Shown here: in pieces, positions 10,441 to 22,860 of the stretch
How positions within the stretch are numbered: the first letter of the stretch is position 1
Layout: each line of letters opens with the position of its first letter
NCBI GenBank assembly: GCA_022495995.1
Contig: JAFEMH010000935.1
Location: 286,501 to 350,500 of the forward strand
Direction of reading: 5' to 3'
Length of the DNA: 64,000 nucleotides
Source: Adenophora triphylla var. japonica
Lineage: Eukaryota; Streptophyta; Magnoliopsida; Asterales; Campanulaceae
Notes under the pieces: model-generated
Told to the model about the DNA's origin: nothing
What the model saw: the letters and a program-made list of their open reading frames with translations, nothing else
The model's database searches: none
Position numbers and translations under genes: made by a program

Positions 10441-10703
10441 CCAGTGCATGCAATCAATACCGCCCATCATGCCCGGAAATCCACGTTGTTCCCCGACATA
10501 AAATAGTCTTCTTAAATCTTCTTCATTGGGACTTCTAAGATACTTACAACCAAAATTTGAAATTACACCTTCTACAAATCTCATAAGAGACTCTCTTGTC
10601 ACAGTTTTACTCGTTCGCATGTACTCGTCAACCGCATCAACTGATGTCCCTTAAGCCAAAACTCTCATAGCTGCATTACATTTCTGCAACGATGAAAGGC
10701 TTT
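10441..10703 (-). pseudogene. PIF/Harbinger transposase fragment
   Basis: The minus strand reads CNAAMRVLA, stop, GTSVDAVDEYMRTSKTVTRE, then LRSPNEEDLRRLF and GEQRGFPGMMGGIDCMHW. This is the signature around the first catalytic Asp (IDCMHW) of plant PIF/Harbinger DDE transposases. Both sides are cut: the element A LTR starts after the IDCMHW codons and the element B LTR starts at 10704. One in-frame TAA is present. It is the older sequence into which A and/or B inserted. Confidence 0.9.
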
Positions 10704-11157
10704 TGTAAGTACCCAAATCCGGAAAGTCAAAATCCGTTAAAAGTTAACCGAAATCCGTTAACTGGCCCTTTCCAAGTTAACCAGAACCCGTTAAACTCCC
10801 CATTCCCGAGTCAACGAGACATCCCTGGACTGCCCCATGCATCCCGACACCAAAGTGTACTCAACACATATTATCACACGTAAAAGTACCACTTCCCTCA
10901 AAAAACGCAATTTCTGGGATTTTTCGGGGGCGTTTCGGACATTTTTCGGACAGTTATTTAGAAAACAGTCAAAACCGGGATTAACGGGACAAAAACCCTA
11001 GCCTTGGTGACTCACAGTGACATGTGGCACACATGCACAGCCTCCCCCATCCCCATCAATCAAATTCAAGGGTAAAAAGACTAAAATACCCCTGAAATTG
11101 ATAGTTAGGCCGTCCGGCTTGTTTTACATGAAAAACCAGAATTCTCATCAAGTCCCT

Positions 11158-11660
11158 CACTACAAGAAATAGGCTTATATACGGCGGTTAAAATCTACCG
11201 CATATAAAACGCGCCCCGCCGTATATACTATTTACGGCAGACTTGCCGGCGTAAATAGTCAGCCGTATAAAACATCGCTGTAAATACTATATACGATGGA
11301 TTTACCACCGTCGTATATAAATGAAATACATACGTATATTGATGGCGTATTTGAGTAATCTTTATACGGCGGTCGGTGTAACCGCCGTAAATAAGAGATG
11401 AGTCGTCCGCTGTGTCACGAGTCGTCCCAATAGCACCCCCACCAGGTTCCTTCGTCCCCCCTTAGTGGACGAGTCGTCCATGCCCTTTTTTACGGCGGAT
11501 GTGGTCACCGGCGTAAATGACTTGTTAGAGACGACTCGTCCACCAGAGCACGAGTCATCCCATTTGCACCCCCTCCTAGTTCCCTCGTCCCCCCTTTGGG
11601 CACGAGTCGTCTATGCCTTTATTTACGGCGGATTAAGGGTTCCGCCGTAAATAAGCCTTT
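11158..11660. repeat. CACTA left end: TIR and subterminal repeats
   Basis: The TIR is followed by paired ACGGCGG/CCGCCGT motifs. The clearest is a perfect 12-bp stem at 11621-11652 (ATTTACGGCGGA / TCCGCCGTAAAT, 8-base loop). A unit of about 115-120 bp with CGAGTCGTCC and TTTACGGCGG is duplicated in tandem (about 11400-11640). In CACTA elements such motifs are bound by the TNPA-type protein. Confidence 0.85.
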
Positions 11661-11929
11661 TTTTTTCCCTTCCAGCCCTGTATAATTCACTTTCCCCAAA
11701 AATACATTCGCAAAAATCAAATTCAACCTGTACAAACACAAATGCAACCTGTATATAACCAAAAATACACAAATGCAATCAATGTTTACAATCTACATAA
11801 TAACCATTAACACAATTAATGTTGAATGTATCCAAACATAATAACCATTATACAAAAAAGTTAGTTTTTGAATGTATCCAAAATTCAATCAATGTCTAAA
11901 ATCCCCAAGTTTGAGAAACATATCACCAC
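11661..11929. other. CACTA sequence between the left subterminal region and TNPA
   Basis: AT-rich 3' flank of the TNPA-type gene with a loosely repeated motif (AATCAATGT, ATAACCATTA, AATGTATCCAAA). No gene seen; it probably holds the polyadenylation region of the minus-strand gene. Confidence 0.45.
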
Positions 11930-13440
11930 CTATTCATTACAGTCTTTTCCACGTTCCATAAAAAAATGTTTCAAATCATCAATTTGTTGTTGTAACTGTT
12001 GGCGTTGCTCCTCATTTTGTCGGCGTTCCTCCTGAAGTTGCCTTTCAAAATCTGCTCTGACGGATGCCACCGCCTCCAATACAGCTGTCTGAGAAGTTGG
12101 GGATTTACCAAACACCTTAGTTTTGTTAACACCGCCTCCCATACATCGCACTCTCCCGTGGTCATCAGTGCCCATCATACCTGTAAAAATCTTTTCGCGC
12201 GCCCTGGGAGAGTTTTGTTGCTCCTCTGGCAGCTCATCAATTGCATCATTAAGTGTTTGCTGTAACAAAAACAACATGTTCAATATAAATGTTTTAACTT
12301 TAATTAATATTATGAAAATGAAGTTAGAAATGAAAAAAAGTATTCTATAGAATAACAAAACTGAAACAGAAAAGGTTGAAACTTTAACTTACAATCATTT
12401 GAGAGGTTTCTTGATCTGCAGGTGTTTTACCCGTGCGCGTAGCTATGAACAAGCTTACGCGATCAGTTGGTAAACCCTCGTCGTCTCTCTACAATTTATA
12501 ATAGAATCATTTGACAAAAAAAATATATTTATATACGATACAAAAAGAAACATTAATTGACAACTGAGAACTAAATTGAACGATGACACACCTCTTTTAT
12601 GACTTTGGAATGGGACTTTTTTCCGGTCCGGTTCAGGCACACTTGCTTTTCTCGATTCGCTTTATTTGTTTCTGATATTTCCTGGAAAAAAAAAGAGAAG
12701 ATAATATTAGTATTAATTTGACTACTTATATAAGACATTCACGATAATAGATTGAGATTAATTTGAAATATACCCGAGCCTTGTCCGTACCCCACATCGC
12801 AACAAGTTGAGCCTATTGATCCGGAACGCACCACGGGGTGGGTGAGCCAATGCGTCCCGGTCGGATTCATACATCTTATAAAACGCTTTCAACTGACATT
12901 TCCATATTACAAAGTCATAACTGAGTAATATTCATAACAAAGTCATAACTGAGTAATATTCATAACTGAGTAATACTTATTATATGCTTGTCTCACCTGG
13001 TATTTCCAGTCACGCCACGCTTTATTGAGAGAAATATTCATAACTGGGTAATACTCCGGAGGCGCATTTGTATTATCCTATATACACAATTCAACAAAGA
13101 AAAAAAAAACAATTGTTAGAGAATCATAAGACTTTTGACTACGTACTAGAGATTTATGTAAGAAATATGGATTACAACTTACCAGAACGTCATTCCATAC
13201 GGCATCTATGCACTCATGGTCCATCTGAGGCCACTCTTTAGTTAATGGGAAATGTTCCCCATTTCTAGCAAAATGTCCTAGCTGAGTAGCTAGTTTTGCC
13301 ATTTCCCCACCAACTGGTTGACCATATTGATTCCATATTATATTCAATCTCTCTTTACCCCATTTGCTGGTTGGTTTTGCCAGCCCTCTTCCTTTATGGT
13401 TCGAGCCCTGACCTGTTATTAAATTTTTCCTTGGCGGCAT
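11930..13440 (-). pseudogene. TNPA-type gene of CACTA (Transposase_24-like), degenerate
   Basis: Multi-exon minus-strand gene. Exon 1, 13440-13183, begins MPPRKNLITGQGSNHKGRG and ends with the donor CTG|GTAAG. Exon 2, 13077-12999, reads YYPVMNISLNKAWRDWKYQ before GTGAG. Further exons encode WCVPDQ, stop, AQLVAMWGTDKAR (about 12845-12780), SETNKANREKQV (about 12675-12590) and LFIATRTGKTPADQ (about 12485-12392). The last exon, 12259-11930, carries GRVRCMGGG and a coiled-coil-like Gln/Glu-rich tail (QLQEERRQNEEQRQQLQQQI). This is the order of the plant Ptta/En/Spm family that binds subterminal repeats. A TGG-to-TAG-type stop and a probable frameshift near 12850 break it. Confidence 0.8.
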
Positions 13441-15842
13441 ATCTGTCATATGACAATTCAATTATAGCACAAAAATTGGATAAACCAAGTAAAGGACCCA
13501 AAAAAACAGTCTTATAATATATGTATAAGACCTATAAATTTATTATAGGTCTTATGTATCTTATATAAGACCTATAAACAGCAACAACAACACTTGGGAT
13601 TGACTCCCAACATGTTAGAGAACACAATCTTTTTTAGGGACTGCTGCGGATTCTCATGTTAATGTACCTGTCCAAAACTAATCCAAATCCAGAAACAAAA
13701 CTTGGGATTGACTCCCAACATGTTAGAGAACACATATGAATATTTGTAGGATTTATGGATTAATTTATGAAGCTGAAATCATGCCATGAACACAGAAGTC
13801 AAATCTGCCCAGAACAGGAAAACAGAGCACATCTCATTTTGATTCGAAATTTACATTATGAAGACATGCAAATCCTGGAAAACTCAAAACATGAAAGTTG
13901 AATACCACACATCAAATATGAATCCTGGGAAGTTTAAAGTCTAGAAAACAAGTTTAAAGGTTTCAAAACACCTCTGACATCTAATGTCAGAAATAGGACA
14001 GCTTCAATTCTGAGAGCATGCACTTGAATGAAAAAAATGGAAAAAGGTCTTTCCTGAGGTCAAAAAATTATTTAAAAGGAATGAGTATTTTCCTTATCAT
14101 GTTAAGAACAAATTTCGTTCTATAACTCAAACCCAGAAATCAAGTGTAGTTCATGTTTATTGCATGGAAAGACAAAGTGGTCAGCAACAGAATCTACTGG
14201 ACAGCAGACATAGATCATGGAAACAAGCTTCAAAACATGATTTAAACATGGAATTAGACCTTGAAACTGAGTATGCAAGTACTCTAACATGTTATGAAAA
14301 CAACAACAGCAACAGCAAACAACAACAGCAACAGACACAATGACCCAATTTCATCTCAATATCATGCTCACATATGGAAAATACAATTTCATCTCCAAAC
14401 TCCATAAGAACAATGACCCAACAACAACAGCAAACAACAACACCAAACTCAAATTGACTCCATAAGAACAATGACCCAATTTCATCTCAACATCGAGATT
14501 TGTGTAACAAGGACTGGGAAGAAAGAAATGAGGAGAAAAATGAAAGAATGCCATGTAAAATGATGACGTGAGAGGGAGGGTTATGCAGGATGATGGGATT
14601 GGGTCTGTTACAGAATTTGAGACAGTATGAGGTGCTACATTAGATTGGGTAATGGCGAAGCGGAACGTCTTCTTTTTGGTGTCTTCATAAGTGGTGGTGT
14701 TAAGAGTACCATTACATGTTTAAGGGTACTAGTATATCAATATATGTACAAGGGACCTTGATGTAACTAGTAGATCACAATGTATGCATAATACTCTGCC
14801 CACAAGTTTGGGTTGTGGCTTTTAATTCTTTTGTTCTCCAAATCTCTTCCTCAGTTAACAGGTGGCTATGGAGATGGCACTTTTAGTCTCACAAAAAAAA
14901 AAAAAAAAAGAATCTCCTCTACAATTTTACTATAGAAATAACAGTTTTCTTAGTGCATCATTGTGGAGAGTTTTCATATTATCCGGACCTTAAAATACCA
15001 TCATGGAAGTGCATCAAGCTTTAGACATATGTTGACATGTTGTCAAGAAAGAATAGTATCAATATATAAGGAGCACCTACTAAAGCAGCAACAGCAGCAA
15101 CAATAACAACCAAATCCCAAGTTTGCTATCCAAGTTTGCTATGCTTAAACAGCAGCAACAATAACAACCAAATCCCAAGTTTGCTAGAGAAAGAAAAACC
15201 AAAAGACACAAAGTAAAGAATGGGATTACAAAATAAGAAATGTCGGCTATTAAAGACATTTCCTCCTCAATATTATATGGGAAGAGCGACCAACATGCAA
15301 CAGATATGCAGCATCATAAGTAGAATGTACAGTTTACCGTATTTTCTTTTTTATCTTTCCATTTACGTTCTTTTTAAATTAGTTTCTTTTCTCGTAGGCT
15401 GATAAGGTTCTATTGTTTCATGTCGGTGCATTGTTTTGGATATGATGCAAAAAATGCATTTCCCTAATCACAAATACAACAACAACAAGAAGGAACATGC
15501 TTCGTGGGTACCAAATCGATGGGGAAGCGGGGCAGGGGGAACAACAACAACAACAACAAGGAACAACAACAACAACAACACTATAGGGCAAGCCTTGCTT
15601 GATACAGAAAAAGTATAAAATAGTATGGGGGGGGCTGGGGCTCCCGCGGGTACCAAATCGGTGGGGAAGCGGGGCGGGGACATCCCAAAGTAAAAATTGG
15701 ATATTCATTTAATATATTCAAATTTCTACAGGCATCAAAGGAGTACCTAGAGAAGCAGATGACAGAGGTGGAAAGTAACTTGAGAGAGCTGCTGCAACAA
15801 GATCCTGTAGGAAATAAGAGTTTGATCAAAAGAAGCAGAACA
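13441..15842. other. CACTA internal noncoding region
   Basis: About 2.4 kb without a convincing gene. It holds a pair of ACTTGGGATTGACTCCCAAC-type direct repeats (about 13591 and 13700, each itself a stem GGGA..TCCC), a CAATGACCCAATTTCATCTC repeat with CAACAGCAA tracts (14300-14490), a duplicated AACCAAATCCCAAGTTTGCTA segment (15106-15187), an A-tract at 14895 and the CAA microsatellite at 15478-15585. It separates the TNPA gene from the passenger gene. Confidence 0.6.
15503..15680. repeat. Short direct repeats flanking a (CAA)n microsatellite
   Basis: Two copies of GGGTACCAAATCG..GGGGAAGCGGGGC (about 15505 and 15648) bracket two CAA tracts. The GC-rich copies differ in composition from the AT-rich surroundings, suggesting a small later insertion or slippage product. 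Confidence 0.7.
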
Positions 15843-16047
15843 AATACATATTACAATTAACAATATTAATATTCAATTCAACCATACAAAATAACAAGTT
15901 TGATTGAAATATGAAACATAAGTAATAACATTGTCTTACTAATAGTAAGCAAATAAGATCTAAACAAATACATATTACAATTAACAATATTAATATTCAA
16001 CCATACAAAATAACAAGTTTGATTGAAACATGAAACATAAATAATAA
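15843..16047. repeat. About 120-bp direct repeat, left of the passenger gene
   Basis: Nearly two copies of a 115-120-bp AT-rich unit containing AACAAGTTTGATTGAAA and AACAATATTAATATTCA. The same unit is found at 17697-17881 on the other side of the passenger gene, so the gene sits inside what was a tandem array. Confidence 0.85.
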
Positions 16048-16049
16048 CA

Positions 16050-17532
16050 TCACTGATGAGAGCCGGAGGTTTGTCCCTGATAGTAGGTCTGACGGGAAGA
16101 ACGCCTCTGTGCACGAGCAGTGGCTCTTGAGTGCATCATAGTCAAATAATCCTCTGAAACTGGCTCATAATTTCGGGGCTCTGTCTGCATCGCCCAAGCC
16201 TCCAGCTGCGTATACCGGGCTCCCAAAATGGCAGTTTCATCTTCCAACCCCTCAAAACGATCCTGCACCTCCCCCCATCTAGCATCCTCTAAAGCCTGTC
16301 GACTCTGTTCCCGAGTGATAACCTCCCCCCATCTAGCATCCTCCAAAGCATGTCGGCTCTGCTCCCGAGCGATCCTTGATCGCTCCTGCTCCTCCAGAAA
16401 TGCCCTCATGGTATCCCATTGATCAAAAGAACCCCGCGCCGGCTCGGTTCTGCTCTCCTCCCTGACCACCCTGTCTCTCCTGATCCTCCTCTTCCTGCTC
16501 CTCATCATCCTCCTCATCAACGGGATCCATTTGATCATCAACACCGGGCATACGCCAATGCCTGGCCTGTTCACCACTCGAAAATGTGGCCCCTACCCTG
16601 CAACGGACCGTCCTCCTGGGAGTACCATATTCAAACAATAAAGACCTGTTGTCTGTCGCCCTCCGGTCCCTCACAAACTTGTCATACTGCACTAGCGCCT
16701 CCGAATAAAAACTCGTGCCCCCCATCAATCTCATCGCCTCGGGTTTTGGTTCACCCACACAAGCTTGAGCAATCAATGTGATCATCCCCCCTATTGATAT
16801 GTTTCCCTTTTTGGTAAGGGCAAATGCCTCACATCTCCGAACAAAAATATCAACCCAATCAGGAATCACCTGAAAACTCCTCAACCCTGTTCGCAAAAGG
16901 TTTACCATAGCCACATTCAATTGAGCGGGCTCTCCGTTTGCCAACCAAGACATAGATAGACCTCTGTAAAATAATTTCCAAGCCGGGTGAGAAAAAGAGG
17001 AAGCCCTAAGGTATTTCTTTTTGCAGGGCAATCCTGTGAGCTCCGAAAAGAAAAAACAAGTCCCCCCATCAGCCTCCACCCAGTTTCCTCTCGGCTGATC
17101 AACCCCAAAGATTTCCCTCAACTCATCATATGTCACTCGATAGGCTTCATCATCCAGATGAAACCGAATAGAATTTTCTTGTGACCCCTTGCCTACCTCC
17201 AAAGTTGAAAGGAACTCAAGTGAATATCTCAAATACGTAGATGGAGTCTTCCCCAAGAAATTACCTAACCCGGCTTGCGTCATCAATTCTGTTACTAACG
17301 TCTCTAAACCCAAATCCCTCAACACCGGCAAATGAAGGAAAGTGGTGACTTGAAATTTCCTACCCTCCAAATTCTGCCATTTTTTCTTTTGAGCGGAGGT
17401 CAATTGGGTCAATCCCATAAACTGCGTCAATGATGCATTAGGGGAAGTGGGATCATTTGGGACTACGGGCGGCGGGTTTTGTCTACCCCTCTTGTTGCTA
17501 CCCCCTCTAACATCTCTCTCCTTAGGAGGCAT
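16050..17532 (-). pseudogene. Passenger gene in CACTA, ATHILA ORF-1-like
   Basis: Minus-strand frame from ATG 17532 (MPPKERDVRGGSNKRGRQNP); an earlier in-frame ATG at 17613 would add a hydrophobic lead that I take as leader. The core has FLHLPVLRDLGLETLVTELM, then YLRYSLEFLSTLEV and RVTYDELREIFGVDQP. That order resembles ATHILA ORF-1/'putative plant transposon protein' families (recalled). The first frame ends at 16423; an overlapping frame from about 16577 continues to the stop at 16050-16052 with EEQERSRIAREQSR and a DARWGEV repeat, so a one-base shift near 16450-16470 splits it. It is not a usual CACTA gene and is flanked by direct repeats. Function in the element unknown. Confidence 0.6.
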
Positions 17533-17667
17533 ATTTTCAACACAAAAACCAACTACAAAACCTCCACACAAATCACAAAGAAAGTGCAACAATAAACACA
17601 CCCCCACAATCAAATTCTCCTTCCAATTCCCAACCGAACCACCACTCTACAGTTTCAGCAGAACCCA

Positions 17668-17698
17668 CCTATATATAAGACGGAGAGACAAATTTTAG
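17668..17698 (-). promoter_or_regulatory. Second copy of the TNPD TATA segment, ahead of the passenger gene
   Basis: CCTATATATAAGAC plus GAGAGACA plus AATTTTAG in plus-strand reading; the same segment is at 21528-21560 before the TNPD ATG, with one substitution and a 2-bp indel. It lies 136 bases upstream of ATG 17532 on the same strand and gives a TATATATA box. Confidence 0.65.
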
Positions 17699-17881
17699 TA
17701 ATAACATTGTCTTAGTAAATAGTGAGCAAATAAGATCTAAACAAATACATATTATATAGAAGTAACAATATTAATATTCAACCATACGAAAATAACAAGT
17801 TTGATTGAAACATGAAACTTAAGTAATAACATAATCTTAGTAAATAGTAAGCAAATAAGATCTAAACAAATACTACTCAAA
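17697..17881. repeat. About 120-bp direct repeat, right of the passenger gene
   Basis: About one and a half copies of the unit at 15843-16047 (AACAATATTAATATTCAACC, AACAAGTTTGATTGAAACAT, GCAAATAAGATCTAAACAAA). It ends at the TNPD stop region. Confidence 0.85.
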
Positions 17882-20800
17882 CTAATCATCATCATTATCG
17901 GCCATATCAACATCATCATTATCGGTCATATCAACATCAACATCATTGATATTAGTAGTTTCAATCTCGACCCCATCAACTCCCTCTCGCACCCACGATG
18001 CTTCTTCGTTAGCAACATTTTCATCCAGATTTTGTGAGCAAAATGGTACCAATTATGGAATCGAATCTGAAACTTGTTTATCATCATTTGAATATATGTC
18101 AAAACTATCTCTTGGTGTAATCCTCATCACAACTTTCCAATCACTTTCTATAGGATCTTTAACATACCAAACTTGCTCAACTTGAGATGCTAATATGAAT
18201 GGTTCATCACCAACTCGATTATCCTTATACAACTTGTGATTGAAGTTTACAAGAGTAAATTTTTGCTCATCTTTCATCTTGCCTGTCCGGTTATCAACCC
18301 AATCACATTTAAACAATACAAATCTTATTGAGTTGCTATAATGAATTTTTAGGATCTCAATCAACTCCCCGTAGAAGTTAACATCCCCTACAATGGGATT
18401 ATTATCCTTTCGGCTTGCAAAACTTGTCACACTTGCATTCAGCATGACTCCACTATTTTGAGTTTTCCTCCGTCTATCGACATCCTTCACTCGAAATTGA
18501 AAACCATTTATTATGTAAGACTTATACCGCCTCGCATCCATATGAGGACCCAATGCAAGACTCATAATTCTTTCGGGCATTACATCTTTCGTCGTGCATA
18601 CCTTTTATAAAAAACAAAATTTAATAAGAAAATATTTAAAACGATAAATTGAAACTATTATATAAAGATGGTTTCATACTTATATAATCCTTAAACCAGC
18701 TAACAAACTTATCATTATGTTCTTTCTCTATAAGATGTCGTTGATTACGAGGTAGTGTCTCCCTCAAATGTGCACGATGCATTCTGAGCAGATTGAAAAT
18801 ATGAATTAAGTATTAATTTAAAATATAAAAGATATAAGGAATGTAAGTCTCATGTAAGGAATCACTTACTCTAGATATTGTTCAACATCTTCAGTATTGA
18901 AAAGCACATATCTATGCGCTTGTACTCGTGTGATGTAATCAAGGGTAATTACCTCTTCTTTTCCTACAAAGCGGCCTAACTCATCACCTTCATCATCATT
19001 TCTTCTAGGACGATTGGACTTTGTCTCAATGTCATCCAAATATTGCGTACAAAAAGTCATGAATTCTTCAGCCACAATTGCCTTAGCTATGGAGGCCTCG
19101 GGATGGGCTCGATTTCGAACATATAGTTTTAATGTAAGTAGAAACCTACAAAAACATTTACTTATGCTAAAGCAGATGTAAAAAGGAATTTAACTTTTTC
19201 AAAGTAAATTTAATATGGATGTACCTCTCTATCGGATACATCCAACGAAATTGTATTGGGCCTGCTAGCAAGGCCTCCTCGGCTAAATACACCGGCAAGT
19301 GCTCCATAACATCAAAGAAAGCTGGTGGGAATATTTTCTCGAGAGCGCATAGTGTGACAGACATCCGATCTTGTATCTTTTCGAGATCAGCAAGTGTATT
19401 CACCTTTGAGGATAATTACCTAAAGAAATTTGCCAACTCAATGATGGCTTTTACAACAGAAGTAGACAACGCTTTTCGAACAGCTAAAGGGAGTAGTTGT
19501 TGGAGCAAAATATGAATATCATGGCTCTTAAGACCCCAAATAGCTCTTTCCTCTAGATGTACACAACGAGATATGTTTGACGAGTAGCCATCAGGGACTT
19601 TGACTCCCTTTAGAACTTTCAAGAATGTGTCTTTATGCTTCTTACTCATTGTGAACTGAGCCGGAGGCATAATTTCTTTGCCAGATGGAAGCTTTTGTAG
19701 ATGCAATGGTTTCCGAATGTTCATCTCTTTTAGGTCTTTTCTTGCTTTATCATTATCTTTTGATTTCCCCAGCATACCTAACAGTATGTAGCACATTATC
19801 ACACACATTTTTTTCAATGTGCATAACATCAAGATTATGACGAACATGATTATTTGCCCATTATGGCAACTCAAAGAAGATACTCCTCTTTTTCCAATTG
19901 TGACACAACTTAGGAACCTTTATTTTCTCCAACTTGGCTTGTTGCTTCTCACCCTCTTCTCTTTTCCTCTTTTTTAATAACATCTTCCAATCTCTCACTT
20001 CATGAGTACCATCAAAAGACCTGTTATCCTTACGAAAAGCATGACTCCTAGGCAAGAAGCGTCGATGACCAATATAACAATACTTGCCACCATGATCCAT
20101 CCATCGTGCTTGAGGTCTCAAATTGCAACAAGGGCAAGCATATTCACCTTTAGTGCTCCATCCAGACAACATTCCATATGCAGGAAAGTCATTTATTGTC
20201 CATAATAGTGAAGCTCGTAAAGTAAACAACTCGTTCCTTGATGCATCATAAGTTGATATACCATCTTCCCACAATTCCTTCAAATCATCAATTGACGGTT
20301 GGAGATACACATCTATCTTGTTGCCCGGCCCTTTTGGGCCTTGAGTAAGCACCGACAAGAAGAAATATGGTTGTTTCATGCATAACCAAGGTGGAAGATT
20401 GTATGGCATAAGCACAACCGGCCAAGTACTGTGAGATATAGTCATTGTTCTGAAAGGATTAAATCCGCCAGATGCTAATCCCAATCTAACATTCCGAATT
20501 TCACTTGAAAATAATGGATAACGTTCATCGAATTCCTTCCATGCACGAGAGTCTGCAGGATGCCTCAGCACACCATCGTCTATTCTTTTCTCGGCATGCC
20601 ATCTCATGAGTGTCGCGGTCTTAGATGACCAATACAACCTTTGCAACCTTGTCTTTAAGGGAAAATACCATACTTTCTTCATCGCTACCTGCTTGGAAAG
20701 TTTATTCTTGCCACTTATTTTCGCACCTTCACCGCTACCCCCTTCTTCTTGTTGCTTATATCTAGAGGCTCCACAAATTTCACATTTAGTAAGTTTTTCA

Positions 20801-21489
20801 GTTTCATTTCGAAACAACATACAATGATTAATGCACGCGTCCCACGTTTTATAACTAAAACCCAAATCAACAGTCATCTTGTACGCCTCACGATAGGAAC
20901 TTGGCACTTTCGCTGACTGAGGCAATGCCCTAATGAATTTTTTTAATAAAGAAGTAAATTCCTTATCGGCCACTCGATAATTAACCTTCCAGTGCATAAG
21001 TTCTACAATAAATGAGAGTACTGTAAACTTATCACACCCTTCCCACAAGGCTTGATCAGCATCTCTCAAAAGTCTAAGAAACTTTGCGGTGGATGCATCT
21101 GATTGTACGATTTCTTCAATTCCTGGCTGGTTACTATCCGGCATACCCATCCCTTCATGTACCATTCGCCTCATACAATCTTGCACGCCCAATTCAATTT
21201 CAATGCCATCTTCAGTTGTCCTATCATTATTATCATTCTTACGCGCCGAAATGTACTCTTCCCCGTGCCTAATCCAATTCTTGTAATCTTTTTGAAATCC
21301 CACTTCAATACAATGTGATCTCACGGTTGCACGGTCTTTTTGGTAACGATTTACGCATTTTTTGCAAGGAAAATATATTTCTTTAACACCAACAGACTTT
21401 TTTGAGAATGCAAAATCGAAAAAGTTGTCAACCCCAGACATATACTCATTTGAAATTTGATTATCCAAATCAATCCAACTTTTGTCCAT
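17882..21489 (-). pseudogene. TNPD-type transposase of CACTA, broken
   Basis: From ATG 21489 the N-terminus (MDKSWIDLDNQISNEYMSGV, then IYFPCKKCVNRY and SHCIEVGFQKDYKNWIRHGE) is the Transpos_assoc domain. The Tnp2/Transposase_21 catalytic region follows (CEICGASRY, ACPCCNLRP, NLDVMHIEKNVCDNV), then DUF4218 (TLCALEKIFPPAFFDVMEHL, RWMYPIER), and after introns DUF4216 (IEILKIHYSNSIRFVLFKC) and an acidic tail. Introns: 19224-19146 is clear; others lie near 18869-18784 and 18680-18602. Stops are at 19861-19863, 19416-19418 and 18053-18055, and a frameshift lies near 19785. It excises and inserts CACTA DNA in the nucleus; this copy looks inactive. Confidence 0.92.
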
Positions 21490-22860
21490 ATATGACTTGA
21501 CTTGATATTTTTAATGTTAAAATACAACCTATATATAAGACCGAGAGACACAAATTTTAGAATAAAAATAAACTCATAAACAAACATAGTCTAAATATGT
21601 ACAACTTTTGTCCAAATATAGATAATATACATTGTTGGAGCCTAGCCTAGTAGTCAAACTTGGGCCCATGATATAGTATAACCCTATGACAACATTCATT
21701 CATTCTCTCTCACAAGCCCCCCCTAATTGAGAAGCTAATTTAAGGAACTAGGTTGATGTGCAAAACAACATCTAGATTGCTAAAAAGATTATGTGCTTTA
21801 TCAAGTTAGGGCGTGTGCGTGGACAGACTAAACATGAAAAGAGCTATACCGTTAACTGTCCCCTAAACAGAGCAATGATAATATTATTTAGATTTACATT
21901 ACAAAATACTATAAACTAAAACAATATAGAATCAGCATTCAACTTTTTGAGACTTTCAGTTCATCCACGATCGCCATGTGCATAAGCTTGTACACATTCA
22001 ATATGATTACACGAGCTTAATCACATATCTAGAATTTATCCATTACCAACACTCACTCTCAACTACCAAATCTGCCAGATAAAACTGGGAAGGTTGTCAT
22101 TTATTTGGTTTGCTTTCTCTCAGTTGATTTACAACAGTTGAAACTGGGAAGGTTGTCATTTATTTCCACTTGATTCTTACTACTAAAATTCACTCTAATA
22201 AATCTTATGTATTTACAGTTTATCCTTAATTTTGTATGGAACTTAATATATACTGTACTTTTTTTTCTTTTTTTTTGGGACAAACAAAAAGATGGCAAAT
22301 GGGAACATCTTTATGGGACGGAGGAAGTATCATTTAAGCCAAAGATCCGCTATTAACGTCAGTAGAAAATGATTGGTAATATCAATCAAATAAAGCCTAC
22401 AAACATAATCTTGATTTCAATCAAATAACAGCCATTGGGGATTAATAACAGTTAAGCACTTTCATCTCTCACTAATTTGGAGTTCATAAAATGGCAACAC
22501 TTCCGCAACAACTGCCTATAAAACATGAAGAGCATACAAATTGAAAAAAACGCAACAAGAGCATACAAATGTATACCTGATTGTTGTTGATCGAAGAAAT
22601 CAACGCTCAAGGAGGAGAGAGAGACTGAGATAAGCTATAGAGGAGAAAAAGAGAGACTGAGATACAGAAGAGATCGAAGAAATCTTCCGAATAACACCAG
22701 ACCAAGAACAACAAAAACCAAAAATTAAAAGTAAATACGCTATACCTACCTCTGATTTGGTCACCGGCGTCGGAAATTCGATCGTGCCCTAGCTATGGAG
22801 GTGAGAAAGAGAGACTGAGAGATTACCGCGAAACTGAATAGGGAAATTTGGGTTTCCCGG
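21490..22860 (-). other. TNPD 5' flank and CACTA internal noncoding region
   Basis: Contains the TNPD promoter segment at 21528-21560 (TATATATA box), a duplicated AAACTGGGAAGGTTGTCATT (22083 and 22140) and GAGAGACTGAGA repeats near 22620-22820. No gene seen. Confidence 0.6.

Noticed and set aside
15418..15829. Frames with Val/Cys runs near the CAA microsatellite
   Set aside because: They translate a (CAA)n/(GTT)n tract; no gene features.
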